Assembly: GCF_900155965.1 (NCBI RefSeq) | Contig: NZ_FTMG01000008.1 | Location: forward strand, 64,410 to 128,409 | Reading direction: 5' to 3' | Source of the DNA: Mucilaginibacter lappiensis | GTDB taxonomy: Bacteria > Bacteroidota > Bacteroidia > Sphingobacteriales > Sphingobacteriaceae | DNA length: 64,000 nucleotides | Shown: positions 25,618-35,119 of the stretch, piece by piece | Layout of the letters: each line of letters begins with the position of its first letter | How positions within the stretch are numbered: the first letter of the stretch is position 1 | Program-made: the position numbers and the translations under genes | Notes under the pieces: generated by a model | What the model saw: only the letters and a program-made list of their open reading frames with translations | Databases searched by the model: none | What the model was told of the DNA's origin: nothing

Positions 25618-27123
25618 ATGCATAATAAAATACATTGTTTATTTTTTTGCTTGCTTTGTTTTATTATTCTTAACCAAAAAGCAATTGCTCAAACCTCATC
25701 AATAGGAATATTTGAGGGTCAAACCGATATTGGCGTTGTAAAGCATAAAGGCAATTTACAATACTATCCTGAATTACAGCAATACCACCTGGAAGGCTCC
25801 GGCGCTAATATATGGGCCACCAGCGATGCCTTTCATTTTGTGTGGAAACGTATGAAAGGCGATTTTATATTACGTACCAATGCTGCTTTTATAGGTAAGG
25901 GGGTTGAGGCTCATCGTAAGATAGGCTTGATGGTACGATCTACGCTCGACTCTAACGCTAAGCATATCAATGCGGTTGTTCATGGCGATGGTTTAACCTC
26001 CTTACAATACCGTAAAACCGTAGGCGGCATAACCGAAGAGAAAAAATCAGGCATCACTGCTGCGGATGTAATCCAACTGGAGCGGAAGGGCAATATCTAT
26101 ACCATGTCGGTAGCCCGCAAAGGCGATATGTTTGTGACGGAAGAAGTAAGCGATCTTGACCTGGGCGACGAAGTTTACGTAGGCATATTTATCTGTTCGC
26201 ATAACGCCGATCTAACCGAAAAAGCCACTTTTAATAATGTTCGCATCGTTGTACCTGCTCCGGCAACACTGGTGCTGTACAAGCAGTATTTAGGTAGCAG
26301 TATCGAGTTGCTTGATCTGGCTACACAAAATAGCACCGTTATTTATCAATCGCCCAAATCATTGCAGGCACCCAATTGGATGCATGACGGGGCTTCGCTT
26401 ATTTATAACAGCGATGGCTCTTTATATAAATTCAATCTCAAAACAAGGCAGCCGACGGTGTTGAATACAGTCCCGGCTAAAAATAATAATAACGACCATG
26501 TGCTATCATTTGATGGCAAAATGCTGGCTATCAGCAGCAACGATGGCGGCCCATCAATCGGGTATACCGTACCTGTTACTGGTGGCGAAGCTAAAAGAGT
26601 GTCTGCTGTAGGTGTTGGCGCGAGTTATATGCATGGCTGGTCACCAGATGGTAAGTACATTGTATTTTGTGGGCAGCGGAATAATGAATTTGATGTGTAC
26701 CGTATTCCTTCGGGGGGAGGTAAAGAGGAAAGATTAACCACTAGTCCTGGTTTGGATGATGGTCCGGAATATACACCCGATGGTAAATACATCTATTTTA
26801 ATTCGGTACGCAGCGGTTTGATGCAGATATGGCGCATGAAAGCCGATGGCAGTGAACAAATGCAGATCACGAGTGACGATTACAATAACTGGTTCCCGCA
26901 TGTATCACCCGATGGCAAATGGATCTGCTATATCACCTTTCTTAAAAACGAAGTGAAACCCGGCGATCATCCATTTTATAAACACGTATTTATCCGGGTG
27001 ATGCCGGTTGGCGGCGGGCCATCAAAGGTGGTAGCTTATCTGTATGGTGGGCAGGGGACTATCAATACTCCGTCATGGTCGCCGGATAGCAAGCACATTG
27101 CGTTTGTGAGTAACTCTCAATGA
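25618..27123 (+). CDS. Secreted TolB-like PD40 propeller with N-terminal DUF1349-like lectin domain
   Basis: 501 residues with a signal peptide (MHNKIHCLFFCLLCFIILNQ, ending AIAQ). Residues about 30-215 look like a concanavalin-type beta-sandwich of the DUF1349 kind (FHFVWKRMKGDFILRTNAAF, RKIGLMVRSTLDSNAKHINA). From about 225 onward there are PD40/WD40-like blades with the signature WSPDGKYIVF, YTPDGKYIYF, VSPDGKWICY and WSPDSKHIAF, as in the TolB propeller. It is not TolB itself, since no Tol-Pal genes are nearby. The pairing suggests a periplasmic carbohydrate- or protein-binding role next to the sugar operon that begins 200 nt downstream, but that link is inference. Confidence 0.8.
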   Translation: MHNKIHCLFFCLLCFIILNQKAIAQTSSIGIFEGQTDIGVVKHKGNLQYYPELQQYHLEGSGANIWATSDAFHFVWKRMKGDFILRTNAAFIGKGVEAHRKIGLMVRSTLDSNAKHINAVVHGDGLTSLQYRKTVGGITEEKKSGITAADVIQLERKGNIYTMSVARKGDMFVTEEVSDLDLGDEVYVGIFICSHNADLTEKATFNNVRIVVPAPATLVLYKQYLGSSIELLDLATQNSTVIYQSPKSLQAPNWMHDGASLIYNSDGSLYKFNLKTRQPTVLNTVPAKNNNNDHVLSFDGKMLAISSNDGGPSIGYTVPVTGGEAKRVSAVGVGASYMHGWSPDGKYIVFCGQRNNEFDVYRIPSGGGKEERLTTSPGLDDGPEYTPDGKYIYFNSVRSGLMQIWRMKADGSEQMQITSDDYNNWFPHVSPDGKWICYITFLKNEVKPGDHPFYKHVFIRVMPVGGGPSKVVAYLYGGQGTINTPSWSPDSKHIAFVSNSQ

Positions 27124-27129
27124 AGAAGA

Positions 27130-27292
27130 GGCAAGAGATAAGAGTCAAGAATCAGGAAAAAGCCAAAAATGGAGATTTGAAAATGTGCGAAAGTCACTTT
27201 AATGAGATCAAAGCGATAAATTGAATTAAATGAAACGAAATAACCTAATATGTAGCTATCTTGTATCTTGATTCTAAGCTCTTGATTCTAAA
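27130..27292. repeat. Low-complexity inverted arms (AATCAAGA type)
   Basis: GCAAGAGATAAGAGTCAAGA near 27131 is complementary in pattern to CTTGATTCTAAGCTCTTGAT near 27268, a loose inverted pair of short-period words. A similar arrangement is at 40124-40228. Confidence 0.5.
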
Positions 27293-27323
27293 TTCCAATT
27301 ATAACCTTAAATACATCATTTCA

Positions 27324-28238
27324 ATGCAAACCTCCCGCAGAACATTTTTAAAAACAGGCGCCCTGGCATTAGCAGGCACGGCATTATTACGTGATAATTT
27401 ACTGGCAGCAGATAAGCACTTGCAGCGTGTAGGTGTGCAGTTGTATAGTGTGCGCGATGCCATGAAGACTGATCCGGCAGGAACATTAAAAAAACTGGCC
27501 GATGCCGGCTATCACCATGTAGAACATGCCAACTATGTTGATCGTAAATTTTATGGTTATACTGCCAAGGAATTTAAAAAAGTAATTACCGACCTGGATA
27601 TAAAAATGCCTAGCGGTCACACCGTAATGACGGCCCAACATTGGGATGCCGCCAAAAACGATTTTACCGACGCCTGGAAGTATACCGTAGAGGATGCCGC
27701 TACCGTTGGCCAGCGTTACATGATCAGCCCATGGTTGGATGAAAGTCTGCGTCATGATACCGATAAATTAAAACGCTTTATGGAGCAGTTTAACAAATGC
27801 GGGGAGTTGTGTCAAAAGTCATCTATGAAGTTTGGGTATCATAACCACAATTTTGAGATCAGCACCAAAGTAGGGGATATCACCCTGTATGATTTTATCA
27901 TCCAGAATACCGATCCTAAACTGGTAGCCCAGCAAATGGATATTGGCAATATGTACAGTACAGGAGGTGTAGCGCTTGACTTTATTAATAAGTACCCGGG
28001 GCGTTTTGAGTCGTTACACGTAAAAGATGAGATCAAAGTAGCTCCACGGAGTGATGGTGATGATACCGAAAGTACTGTACTGGGCCAGGGCGTATTGCCG
28101 GTTAAAGAAATTGTAAAAGCAGCAAGCAAAAAAGGCGGTACTGTTCTGTTTATCATTGAGCAGGAAGCTTACCAGGGAAAGGACCCCGTTGATTGTGTAA
28201 AAATTGATTTACAAATCATGAAAAAATGGGGTTATTGA
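27324..28238 (+). CDS. Xylose-isomerase-like TIM-barrel sugar isomerase/epimerase, Tat-type signal (paralogue A)
   Basis: 304 residues from the ATG at 27324. An in-frame TTG at 27261 would add 21 unlikely residues before the signal. QTSRRTFLKTGALALAGTAL is a twin-arginine-type signal. The mature part is an AP-endonuclease-2/xylose-isomerase-like barrel: VGVQLYSVRDAM at the start, FGYHNHNFEI with metal-type His/Asn/Glu, QMDIGNMYSTGG, SLHVKDE near the end and FIIEQEAY. It is clearly paralogous to the protein at 39241-40116. Proteins of this fold act as sugar isomerases, epimerases, or lyases on 3-keto glycosides. The export signal and neighbouring dehydrogenase operon fit a periplasmic keto-sugar substrate, which is inferred. 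Confidence 0.82.
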   Translation: MQTSRRTFLKTGALALAGTALLRDNLLAADKHLQRVGVQLYSVRDAMKTDPAGTLKKLADAGYHHVEHANYVDRKFYGYTAKEFKKVITDLDIKMPSGHTVMTAQHWDAAKNDFTDAWKYTVEDAATVGQRYMISPWLDESLRHDTDKLKRFMEQFNKCGELCQKSSMKFGYHNHNFEISTKVGDITLYDFIIQNTDPKLVAQQMDIGNMYSTGGVALDFINKYPGRFESLHVKDEIKVAPRSDGDDTESTVLGQGVLPVKEIVKAASKKGGTVLFIIEQEAYQGKDPVDCVKIDLQIMKKWGY

Positions 28239-28775
28239 TATTATTAAGGTAATTTCACCAGACAATAAATTTCCTGGAACACGCTGTTTTTAGTGTTTTA
28301 AATTATTAAGTTTGAAAATCGTTTTATAAACCAAAGTTCATTTATTAAGTCATTACGCCTGTACTTGTGTAAAGTACAAGTAGTTTAATAAAGAATTGCT
28401 AAAACCATTTACCAAATATGCATCGCCAGGAGATGAAAAGGAGAATGAGTATTAATAATACTGTTTAAATTGTATTTATATTTTTGGGGTTCTTCTTTTT
28501 TTAAACTTATTGATATATAATATTTTGTGTTTTTAAAATGCGTTTTTATTTTAAATTTTCAGTATATAAATAGGTAATGCAATCGATGGATGGTTACTTT
28601 AGGGCAGCAGGAGCTTCAGCTCCAAAATGCAAAAGCCAAAATAACCGAAATTGTTAAACCGACTAAAGATTTCAATGTGTAAAAAAAACACAATGCGCTA
28701 TTTGTAAAATAATTTTTATTCATACATTTAGCGGGATAACCAAGTACTAAACAAATTCATTTTAACCGAATAGAT
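28239..28775. other. Gene-free upstream region of the GMC operon
   Basis: About 540 nt of AT-rich sequence without a supported ORF. It contains a good promoter-like pair at 28701-28730 close to the GMC start. The rest shows no strong hairpin or repeat. Confidence 0.55.
28701..28730 (+). promoter_or_regulatory. Likely promoter of the GMC/keto-sugar operon
   Basis: TTTG (28701-28704), an 18-nt spacer and TACATTTA (28723-28730) closely follow the Bacteroidota -33 TTTG/-7 TAnnTTTG pattern, with one mismatch. The ATG of the first gene is at 28776. Confidence 0.55.
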
Positions 28776-30455
28776 ATGTCTGCAAACACTTATGACGCTA
28801 TCGTCATTGGCTCAGGAATTTCAGGCGGGTGGGCTGCCAAGGAACTTACAGAAAAGGGTTTAAAAACCATTATGCTGGAGCGTGGTCGTAACATCGAGCA
28901 CATTAAGGATTATGTGAACGCTAATAAAGCGCCGTGGGAATTTCCTCACCGTGGCGGGCGCACGCAAAAAATGATCGATGATTACCCGGTATTAAAACGC
29001 GATTACCCCTTGAACGAAACCAATCTGGATTATTGGGCAAGTGATAAAGACAGTCCTTATACAGAAGTAAAAAGATTTGACTGGTTCCGTGGTTATCATG
29101 TTGGCGGTCGTTCACTGATGTGGGGCAGGCAATCATACCGCTGGGGCGATACTGATTTTGAAGCCAACCTAAAAGATGGTATTGCTGTAGACTGGCCTAT
29201 CCGTTATAAAGATATTGCTCCATGGTACAGCTATGCCGAAAAATTTGCAGGCATTTCAGGTAACAGGGATGGCCTGGCTATTTTGCCCGATGGCGATTTT
29301 ATGCCGCCCATGGAATTGAACGTGGTTGAAAAAGATGTAGCCAAAAGATTAAAAGAATACTATAAAGAAGAAAGGGCTATGATCATTGGCCGTACAGCCA
29401 ATATCACCGTGCCGCATAATAACCGTACCAATTGCCAGTATCGTAACAAATGCTGGTTGGGCTGTCCGTTCGGGGCTTATTTTAGCACACAATCGGCTAC
29501 TTTGCCTGCGGCTATGGCTACCGGTAACTTAACCGTTCGTCCATGGTCAATCGTTACTAAAATTTTGTACGATAAGGATACCAAAAAAGCCAAAGGTGTA
29601 GAGGTACTGGATGCCGAAACCAACAAAACCTATGAGTATTTTGCCAAAGTGGTATTCCTGAACGCCTCAACCATTAATTCTGCCTGGATCCTGATGAACT
29701 CGGCAAATGATGTTTGGGAAGGTGGATTGGGCAGCAGTAGCGGCGAGCTGGGACACAACCTGATGGATCACCACTTGAACGTTAATGCATGGGGCCAGGT
29801 AGAAGGTTATGAAGATAAGTACTATTTCGGGCGTCGTGCAAATGGATTTTACATTCCCCGTTTTGCTAATTTGGGTAACGATAAACGCGATTTTATACGT
29901 GGTTTTGGTTACCAGGGTGGTGCTAGCCGCGAAGGATGGAGCCGTGATATTGCCGAATTGAGCATAGGCGGAGCTTTTAAAGACGCCTTAACGGAGCCAG
30001 GTTCATGGTCGGTGGGTATGGGCGGCTTTGGCGAAACGTTGCCTTATCACGACAATAAAGTGTTCATTGATAAAACCAAAAAAGATAAATGGGGTCTTCC
30101 GGTTATTGCCATCGACGCAGAGTTGAAAGACAATGAGAAAAAGATGCGTATCGCGATGGAAAGTGAAGGAAAAGCAATGCTGGAAGCCGCAGGTATTAAG
30201 AATGTACAAACCAGTAGTAAAAATCCATATTTAGGTCGTGGTATCCATGAAATGGGTACCGCTCGCATGGGGCGTGATCCAAAAACATCGGTATTGAACC
30301 AGTGGAACCAGGTATGGGATGCTAAAAACGTATTTGTTACCGATGGCTCTTTCATGACATCGGCAGCATGCCAGAATCCATCACTTACTTATATGGCGAT
30401 GACCGCCCGTGCAGCCAACTACGCGGTTGAGGCCTTGAAGAAAAACGAGATCTAA
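28776..30455 (+). CDS. GMC-family FAD oxidoreductase, probable glycoside 3-dehydrogenase large subunit
   Basis: 559 residues. The FAD-binding beta-alpha-beta is at 7-37 (YDAIVIGSGISGGWAAKEL, then TIMLERGR with Glu35). HVGGRSLMWGRQSYRW near 108-123 is the second FAD-contact signature. The C-terminal GMC domain has GIHEMGTARMG and, near the end, NVFVTDGSFMTSAACQNPSLT with the usual Asn. It has no signal peptide of its own. In the gluconate-2-dehydrogenase and glucoside-3-dehydrogenase family the small subunit carries the Tat signal and brings the large one across. That partner is encoded at 32049-32615 and a cytochrome c at 36570-37010, so the complex looks complete. Oxidation of sugar C3 is inferred from this set and the DUF1080 gene. 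Confidence 0.9.
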   Translation: MSANTYDAIVIGSGISGGWAAKELTEKGLKTIMLERGRNIEHIKDYVNANKAPWEFPHRGGRTQKMIDDYPVLKRDYPLNETNLDYWASDKDSPYTEVKRFDWFRGYHVGGRSLMWGRQSYRWGDTDFEANLKDGIAVDWPIRYKDIAPWYSYAEKFAGISGNRDGLAILPDGDFMPPMELNVVEKDVAKRLKEYYKEERAMIIGRTANITVPHNNRTNCQYRNKCWLGCPFGAYFSTQSATLPAAMATGNLTVRPWSIVTKILYDKDTKKAKGVEVLDAETNKTYEYFAKVVFLNASTINSAWILMNSANDVWEGGLGSSSGELGHNLMDHHLNVNAWGQVEGYEDKYYFGRRANGFYIPRFANLGNDKRDFIRGFGYQGGASREGWSRDIAELSIGGAFKDALTEPGSWSVGMGGFGETLPYHDNKVFIDKTKKDKWGLPVIAIDAELKDNEKKMRIAMESEGKAMLEAAGIKNVQTSSKNPYLGRGIHEMGTARMGRDPKTSVLNQWNQVWDAKNVFVTDGSFMTSAACQNPSLTYMAMTARAANYAVEALKKNEI

Positions 30456-30485
30456 ATTAACCGGATATCCAAAATATACAAACCA

Positions 30486-31916
30486 ATGACTGAAGAACAG
30501 GACAAAAGTACTCCCGACGCCTCAAGACGGGATTTTCTTAAAAAAGGTACATTAGCCGCGGCAAGTTTCATGATCGTTCCGCGTTTTGTGCTGGGCGGTA
30601 AGGGCTTTATAGCACCCAGCGATAAACTGCTTATTGCAGGTGTAGGTGCAGGCGGCAAAGGCCAGAGCGATATTGCCAACTTTTACAAAAGCGGAAAAGC
30701 CGAGATCGCTTTTTTATGTGATGTAGACGACAGAAGGTCGGCAAACTCACGTGCCAAATTCCCTAAAGCCAAGTACTATAAAGATTGGCGCGAGATGTAT
30801 GATAAAGAGTCAAAAAACTTTGACGCGGTATCTATTTCCACTCCAGATCATAACCACGCTATCATTACCTATCATGCTATGCAGCTGGGCAAGCACGTAT
30901 ATGTGCAAAAACCAATGACGCATGATATCTGGGAGGCTCGTTTGTTAACCGAGGCTGCAAAAAAATATAAAGTTGTAACCCAAATGGGTAACCAGGGATC
31001 ATCAAATGATGGTACCCGTTTAATGTCGGAGTGGTATGATGCCGACCTGATTGGTGATGTACATACTGTTTATTGCTGGACAAACCGCCCGGTATGGCCT
31101 CAGGGCATTGCATGGCCGGCTCCTGCATCAGAAATTCCAAAAGAATTGGATTGGAACCTCTGGTTAGGTACTGCTCCTAAAAAAGACTATGTAGAAAAAC
31201 TGGTGCCGTTTAACTGGCGCGGATGGTGGGATTACGGTACCGGCGCCCTGGGCGATATGGGCTGCCACCTGGTGGAAGCTCCGTTCCGTGTATTGGGTTT
31301 ACAATATGTAAAAGATGTACAGGCCAGCGTAGGCAGTGTTTATGTAGATGAGTTTAAACAAGGTCACTTCCCGGAAAGCTGCCCTCCGTCAAGCCACATC
31401 ACCTTAACTTTCCCTAAAACCAACAAAACCAAAGGCGATATTACTATGCACTGGATGGATGGTGGTATTACACCAGAAAGACCTGCTGAATTAGGAGCAA
31501 ATGAAAAATTTGGCGGTGAAGAAGGTAATGGTACGCTGTTTATTGGTACCAAAGGTAAAATGTATGCCAGTACTTATTCAGATGCGGCAACATTATTGCC
31601 AAAATCATTAACTGCAAGTGCAAAAGCGCCCGAAAAATGGAAACGTGTACCGGGTGGTGCCGAAGGCCACTATGCGCAATGGGTTGAAGGCTGTATAGCC
31701 GGATACGGTAAAACAGAACTAAGCTCTTCATTTGACAAGGCTGGTCCGCTTACCGAAGCATTGTTAATGGCTAACCTGGCTGTACGTGGTCATGACCTGA
31801 GCGGTGGACAGGTAAAGTTGTTATGGGATAACCAGGCCATGAAGGTTACCAACTTTGACGCGGTAAATAAATACATCCAACGGGATTATCCTGATGGATT
31901 TAAACTGAAAGCATAA
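30486..31916 (+). CDS. Gfo/Idh/MocA-family oxidoreductase with Tat-type signal
   Basis: 476 residues, 30 nt after the GMC gene. SRRDFLKKGTLAAASFMIVP near 13-32 is a twin-arginine-type signal. The Rossmann domain starts at LLIAGVGAGGKGQSDI (about 49-64). VSISTPDHNHAIITYHAM and VYVQKPMTHDIWEARLL carry the EKP-like motif, here QKP, which supplies the lysine near the nicotinamide. The C-terminal alpha/beta domain includes WWDYGTGALGDMGCHLVEAP with the Asp/His pair typical of the family, and an Asp-rich insert. Exported members with tightly held NAD(P) act on sugars and glycosides, including in C3 oxidation chemistry. The substrate is not known here. Confidence 0.88.
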   Translation: MTEEQDKSTPDASRRDFLKKGTLAAASFMIVPRFVLGGKGFIAPSDKLLIAGVGAGGKGQSDIANFYKSGKAEIAFLCDVDDRRSANSRAKFPKAKYYKDWREMYDKESKNFDAVSISTPDHNHAIITYHAMQLGKHVYVQKPMTHDIWEARLLTEAAKKYKVVTQMGNQGSSNDGTRLMSEWYDADLIGDVHTVYCWTNRPVWPQGIAWPAPASEIPKELDWNLWLGTAPKKDYVEKLVPFNWRGWWDYGTGALGDMGCHLVEAPFRVLGLQYVKDVQASVGSVYVDEFKQGHFPESCPPSSHITLTFPKTNKTKGDITMHWMDGGITPERPAELGANEKFGGEEGNGTLFIGTKGKMYASTYSDAATLLPKSLTASAKAPEKWKRVPGGAEGHYAQWVEGCIAGYGKTELSSSFDKAGPLTEALLMANLAVRGHDLSGGQVKLLWDNQAMKVTNFDAVNKYIQRDYPDGFKLKA

Positions 31917-31919
31917 CGG

Positions 31920-32016
31920 TGAGTAGGGAGTAGCGAGTAGTGAATAGTAAGTGATCGATAAATTTATCATTTTCACTTGTTAATTCCCCACTCACTACTC
32001 CCCATTCACCGCTCAC
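31920..32016. repeat. Low-complexity inverted arms (GTGAGTAG type)
   Basis: GTGAGTAGGGAGTAGCGAGT (from 31920) and ACTCACTACTCCCCATTCAC (from 31990) are loosely complementary short-period arms around an AT-rich centre. A smaller similar pair lies at 32636-32700 before the next gene. Confidence 0.5.
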
Positions 32017-32048
32017 TAAATCACTAATTCAATAAATCAATAAATACC

Positions 32049-32615
32049 ATGAATAGAAGAGAAGCTTTAGGCAGGGTTGGATTGATACTGGGAGGTACCA
32101 TAATCGGCGCTGAGTTTTTTATCTCGGGTTGTAAGCCAAGCTCCAAAAAAGTGAACGAATTGTTTGATGAAAACAACGTAGCTTTATTTGATGAAATTGG
32201 CGAAACCATTTTACCGGCTACCAGTACTCCTGGTGCCAAAGCTGCGGCTATAGGCAACTTTATGGCCCTGATGGTTCAGGATTGCTATAAACCAGAAGAT
32301 CAGAAGGTATTTGTAAAAGGTATTTCTGACCTGGATGAAGCCAGCAAGAAAAAATTCAGCAAATCGTTTATGGAAGCCGATGCTAAACAACGCACCGAAC
32401 TGCTTACCGAACTGGATGCCGAGCAAAAAAACTACACCAAAAACAAAAAGCCCGAAGATCCGAACCATTACTTCCGGATGATGAAAGAGTTAACCCTGCT
32501 GGGTTATTTTACCTCGGAGGTGGGTGCAACCAAAGCCCTGCGCTACATTGCTGTACCCGGACATTATGATGGCAACGTACCCTACAAAAAAGGCGACAAA
32601 GCCTGGGCTACTTAA
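32049..32615 (+). CDS. Gluconate 2-dehydrogenase subunit 3-like protein (GMC dehydrogenase small subunit)
   Basis: 188 residues. The N-terminus MNRREALGRVGLILGGTIIG is twin-arginine-like and runs into FFISGC, a lipobox, so the protein could be a Tat-exported lipoprotein. After it, LFDEIGETILPATSTPGAKA and NFMALMVQDCY are typical of the subunit-3 family (PF13618), as is LTLLGYFTSEVGATKALRYI near the end. This subunit is required for export and activity of the FAD-binding GMC subunit and probably anchors the complex at the membrane. It is two genes downstream of that subunit, with a Gfo/Idh/MocA gene between. Confidence 0.9.
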   Translation: MNRREALGRVGLILGGTIIGAEFFISGCKPSSKKVNELFDENNVALFDEIGETILPATSTPGAKAAAIGNFMALMVQDCYKPEDQKVFVKGISDLDEASKKKFSKSFMEADAKQRTELLTELDAEQKNYTKNKKPEDPNHYFRMMKELTLLGYFTSEVGATKALRYIAVPGHYDGNVPYKKGDKAWAT

Positions 32616-32709
32616 AAAATTAGTTATTAGTTGATTAGGTGAGTGGAGAATGGTTATAAACTCATGCAACCACTCACCAATCGATTGAATCAACCACTCA
32701 CTAAAAAGA

Positions 32710-33861
32710 ATGAAACTAAGATTAGGAATGATCGGTGGCGGTCAGGGCGCGTTTATTGGCGCCGTGCACCGCATAGCCGCACGTATAGATGGTGAATATG
32801 AATTGGTTTGCGGCGCTTTTAGCAGTAATCCCGAAAAATCGCAAGCCAGTGGCTTGTTGTTAGGATTACCTGCCAACCGCATCTACAACTCATACACCGA
32901 ACTCATCGAAAAAGAAAAACAACTGCCGGAGAACGAGCGTGTACAGGTGATCAGTATTGTGACACCAAACCATGTACACTTCGCCCCAACAAAAATGGCA
33001 CTGGAAAATGGCTTTCATGTTGTTTTAGATAAACCCATGACCTTTTCCCTGGCCGAAGCCAAAGAACTGGATAAAATAGTAAAGGCTACAGGCAAATTAT
33101 TTTGTCTTACCCATACCTATACCGGCTACCCGATGGTAAAAGAGGCCAAACAATTGATCAAAGCAGGGAAATTAGGTGCTATCCGCAAAGTATATGTAGA
33201 GTATCCTCAGGGATGGCTCAGCAGCTTTCTGGAAGGCGATGATAATAAACAAGCTTCATGGCGCACCGATCCGGGTAAAAGCGGTATTGCCGGTGCCATG
33301 GGCGATATAGGTACCCATGCCTTTAACCTGGCCGAGTATGTGACAGGCTTAGAAGTAACCAAAATTTGCGCCGATATCAATATCGTAGTTGAAGGTCGCA
33401 AACTGGATGATGATGGCGCTGCGCTCCTCAAATTTAACAATGGCGCAAGCGGCGTATTAACCGCTACCCAAATTGCTGCCGGCGAAGAAAATAATGTTAA
33501 AATACGTGTTTACGGCGAAAAGGGCGGATTAGAATGGCACCAGAGCGATGCCAATTCCCTCAGCGTAATGTATACCGATAAACCCATGGAAGTATGGCGC
33601 ACAGGTGGTGGTTACACCAGCTCGTTCGCGCAGCATAATACCCGTACACCAGCCGGTCACCCCGAAGGTTATTTGGAGGCTTTTGCTAACCTGTACCGCA
33701 ACTTTGCCTTAACCGTAAAGGCTGGTATTGAAGGCAGAACAGCTACTCCGGAAGAATTGGATTTTCCGGGAGTAAAAGAGGGAGTACGTGGCATGGCATT
33801 TATTGAAAATGTGATCGCCTCGGGCAAATCAGATAAAAAGTGGACCGAATTTTCTATTTAA
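32710..33861 (+). CDS. Gfo/Idh/MocA-family oxidoreductase (cytoplasmic)
   Basis: 383 residues without a signal peptide. The Rossmann motif LGMIGGGQGAFIGAVH is at 5-20. ISIVTPNHVHFAPTKMALEN and VVLDKPMTFSLAEAKEL give the (E/D)KP lysine. The substrate domain contains GIAGAMGDIGTHAFNLAEYV with the conserved Asp-x-x-x-His pair. The final segment (PEGYLEAFANLYRNFA) is common in inositol- and sugar-dehydrogenase-type members. It is 6 nt upstream of the TIM-barrel gene and very likely translated in tandem with it. Unlike the exported paralogue at 30486, this one would use the cytoplasmic NAD(P) pool, for example to reduce a 3-keto sugar after uptake. Confidence 0.9.
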   Translation: MKLRLGMIGGGQGAFIGAVHRIAARIDGEYELVCGAFSSNPEKSQASGLLLGLPANRIYNSYTELIEKEKQLPENERVQVISIVTPNHVHFAPTKMALENGFHVVLDKPMTFSLAEAKELDKIVKATGKLFCLTHTYTGYPMVKEAKQLIKAGKLGAIRKVYVEYPQGWLSSFLEGDDNKQASWRTDPGKSGIAGAMGDIGTHAFNLAEYVTGLEVTKICADINIVVEGRKLDDDGAALLKFNNGASGVLTATQIAAGEENNVKIRVYGEKGGLEWHQSDANSLSVMYTDKPMEVWRTGGGYTSSFAQHNTRTPAGHPEGYLEAFANLYRNFALTVKAGIEGRTATPEELDFPGVKEGVRGMAFIENVIASGKSDKKWTEFSI

Positions 33862-33867
33862 AAAACT

Positions 33868-34920
33868 ATGACAACTATAAAAGGACCAGCCATATTTTTA
33901 GCGCAGTTTATAGGCGATACCGCACCATTTAACAGCCTGGAATCTATTTGTAAATGGGCCGCAGGCCTGGGTTACAAAGGTGTTCAGCTGCCAACTTTAG
34001 ATGCCCGTTTTATCGACCTGCAAAAAGCTGCCGAAAGCAAGACCTATGCAGATGAAATCAAAGGTATTGTGAACGCTGCCGGATTAGAAATTACCGAACT
34101 ATCAACCCACCTGCAAGGACAGCTGGTGGCTGTAAACCCGGTTTACGATTCGCTTTTTGATGCTTTTGCACCTGAAGCTTATCGCAACAATCCGGCTGAA
34201 AGGCAAAAATGGGCTGTTCAGCAATTAAAATATGCGGCACAGGCATCAAAAAACTTAGGGCTTAAAGCTTCCGTTACTTTTAGCGGCGCCTTGCTTTGGC
34301 CAATGGTTTACCCATGGCCGCAACGCCCTGCAGGTATTGTAGAAACTGGTTTTGATGAACTAGCTAAACGCTGGAAACCTATCCTGGATGTATACGAAGA
34401 AAACGGTATTGACCTTTGCTACGAGCTGCACCCTGGTGAAGACCTGCATGACGGTATCACCTTCGAAATGTTTTTAGATAAGGTTGGTCATCATAAACGT
34501 GCCAATATCCTGTATGATCCATCGCATTTTGTATTGCAGTGCCTGGATTACCTGGAGTTTATCGATATCTATCACGAGCGCATCAAAATGTTCCATGTAA
34601 AAGATGCCGAATTTAATCCAACAGGCCGTCAGGGTGTATATGGTGGTTATCAGAATTGGGTTGACCGTGCGGGCCGTTTCCGCTCACTGGGCGATGGTCA
34701 GGTTGATTTTAAGGGGATATTCAGCAAATTAACCCAGTATGATTTTAAAGGATGGGCCGTATTAGAATGGGAATGCGCGCTTAAACACCCGGAAGATGGG
34801 GCAAGAGAAGGTGCCGTATTTATCAAAGATCATATCATTAGGGTTACCGAACGTGCCTTTGACGATTTCGCCGCATCAGGTTCTGATGATGCTTTTAACA
34901 GGAAGACGCTGGGGATATAA
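33868..34920 (+). CDS. Xylose-isomerase-like TIM-barrel protein (sugar phosphate isomerase/epimerase family), cytoplasmic
   Basis: 350 residues, no signal peptide. Barrel signatures are GLGYKGVQLPTLDARFIDLQ near 32-51, ITELSTHLQGQLVAVNP, VTFSGALLWPMVYPWPQ, IDLCYELHPGEDLHDG, NILYDPSHFVLQ and IKMFHVKDAEF. Glu, Asp, His and the last Glu (AVLEWECALK) are arranged as in metal-dependent isomerases of this superfamily. It follows the Gfo/Idh/MocA gene by 6 nt. Such oxidoreductase-plus-barrel pairs are known from 3-keto-glycoside and inositol catabolism and from C-glycoside cleavage. Which reaction applies here cannot be read from the sequence. Confidence 0.88.
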   Translation: MTTIKGPAIFLAQFIGDTAPFNSLESICKWAAGLGYKGVQLPTLDARFIDLQKAAESKTYADEIKGIVNAAGLEITELSTHLQGQLVAVNPVYDSLFDAFAPEAYRNNPAERQKWAVQQLKYAAQASKNLGLKASVTFSGALLWPMVYPWPQRPAGIVETGFDELAKRWKPILDVYEENGIDLCYELHPGEDLHDGITFEMFLDKVGHHKRANILYDPSHFVLQCLDYLEFIDIYHERIKMFHVKDAEFNPTGRQGVYGGYQNWVDRAGRFRSLGDGQVDFKGIFSKLTQYDFKGWAVLEWECALKHPEDGAREGAVFIKDHIIRVTERAFDDFAASGSDDAFNRKTLGI

Positions 34921-34931
34921 TATAATAAACT

Positions 34932-35042
34932 ATGTCATTGCGAAGCCCCACCCAACCCTCCCCGGTAGGGAGGGCTTTAAATAGCATTTCAAAAGTCTTC
35001 CCTTCTGGGGGAGATTTAGAGGGGGCTTATTCTCAATGACAT
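34932..35042. repeat. ATGTCATTGCGA-type repeat within the operon
   Basis: ATGTCATTGCGAAG (34932-34945) pairs with the end CTCAATGACAT (to 35042), with a CCCTCCCCGGTAGGGAGGG inner hairpin and a second one CCCTTCTGGGGG. It sits between two operon genes, so it would be in the mRNA. Confidence 0.7.
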
Positions 35043-35119
35043 ACTTAGATAAGTGAGAAGGTAAAAGCATTATATTTGGTATACCAATTAACCAATTAAT
35101 TAAACCTAATTATCTTTAA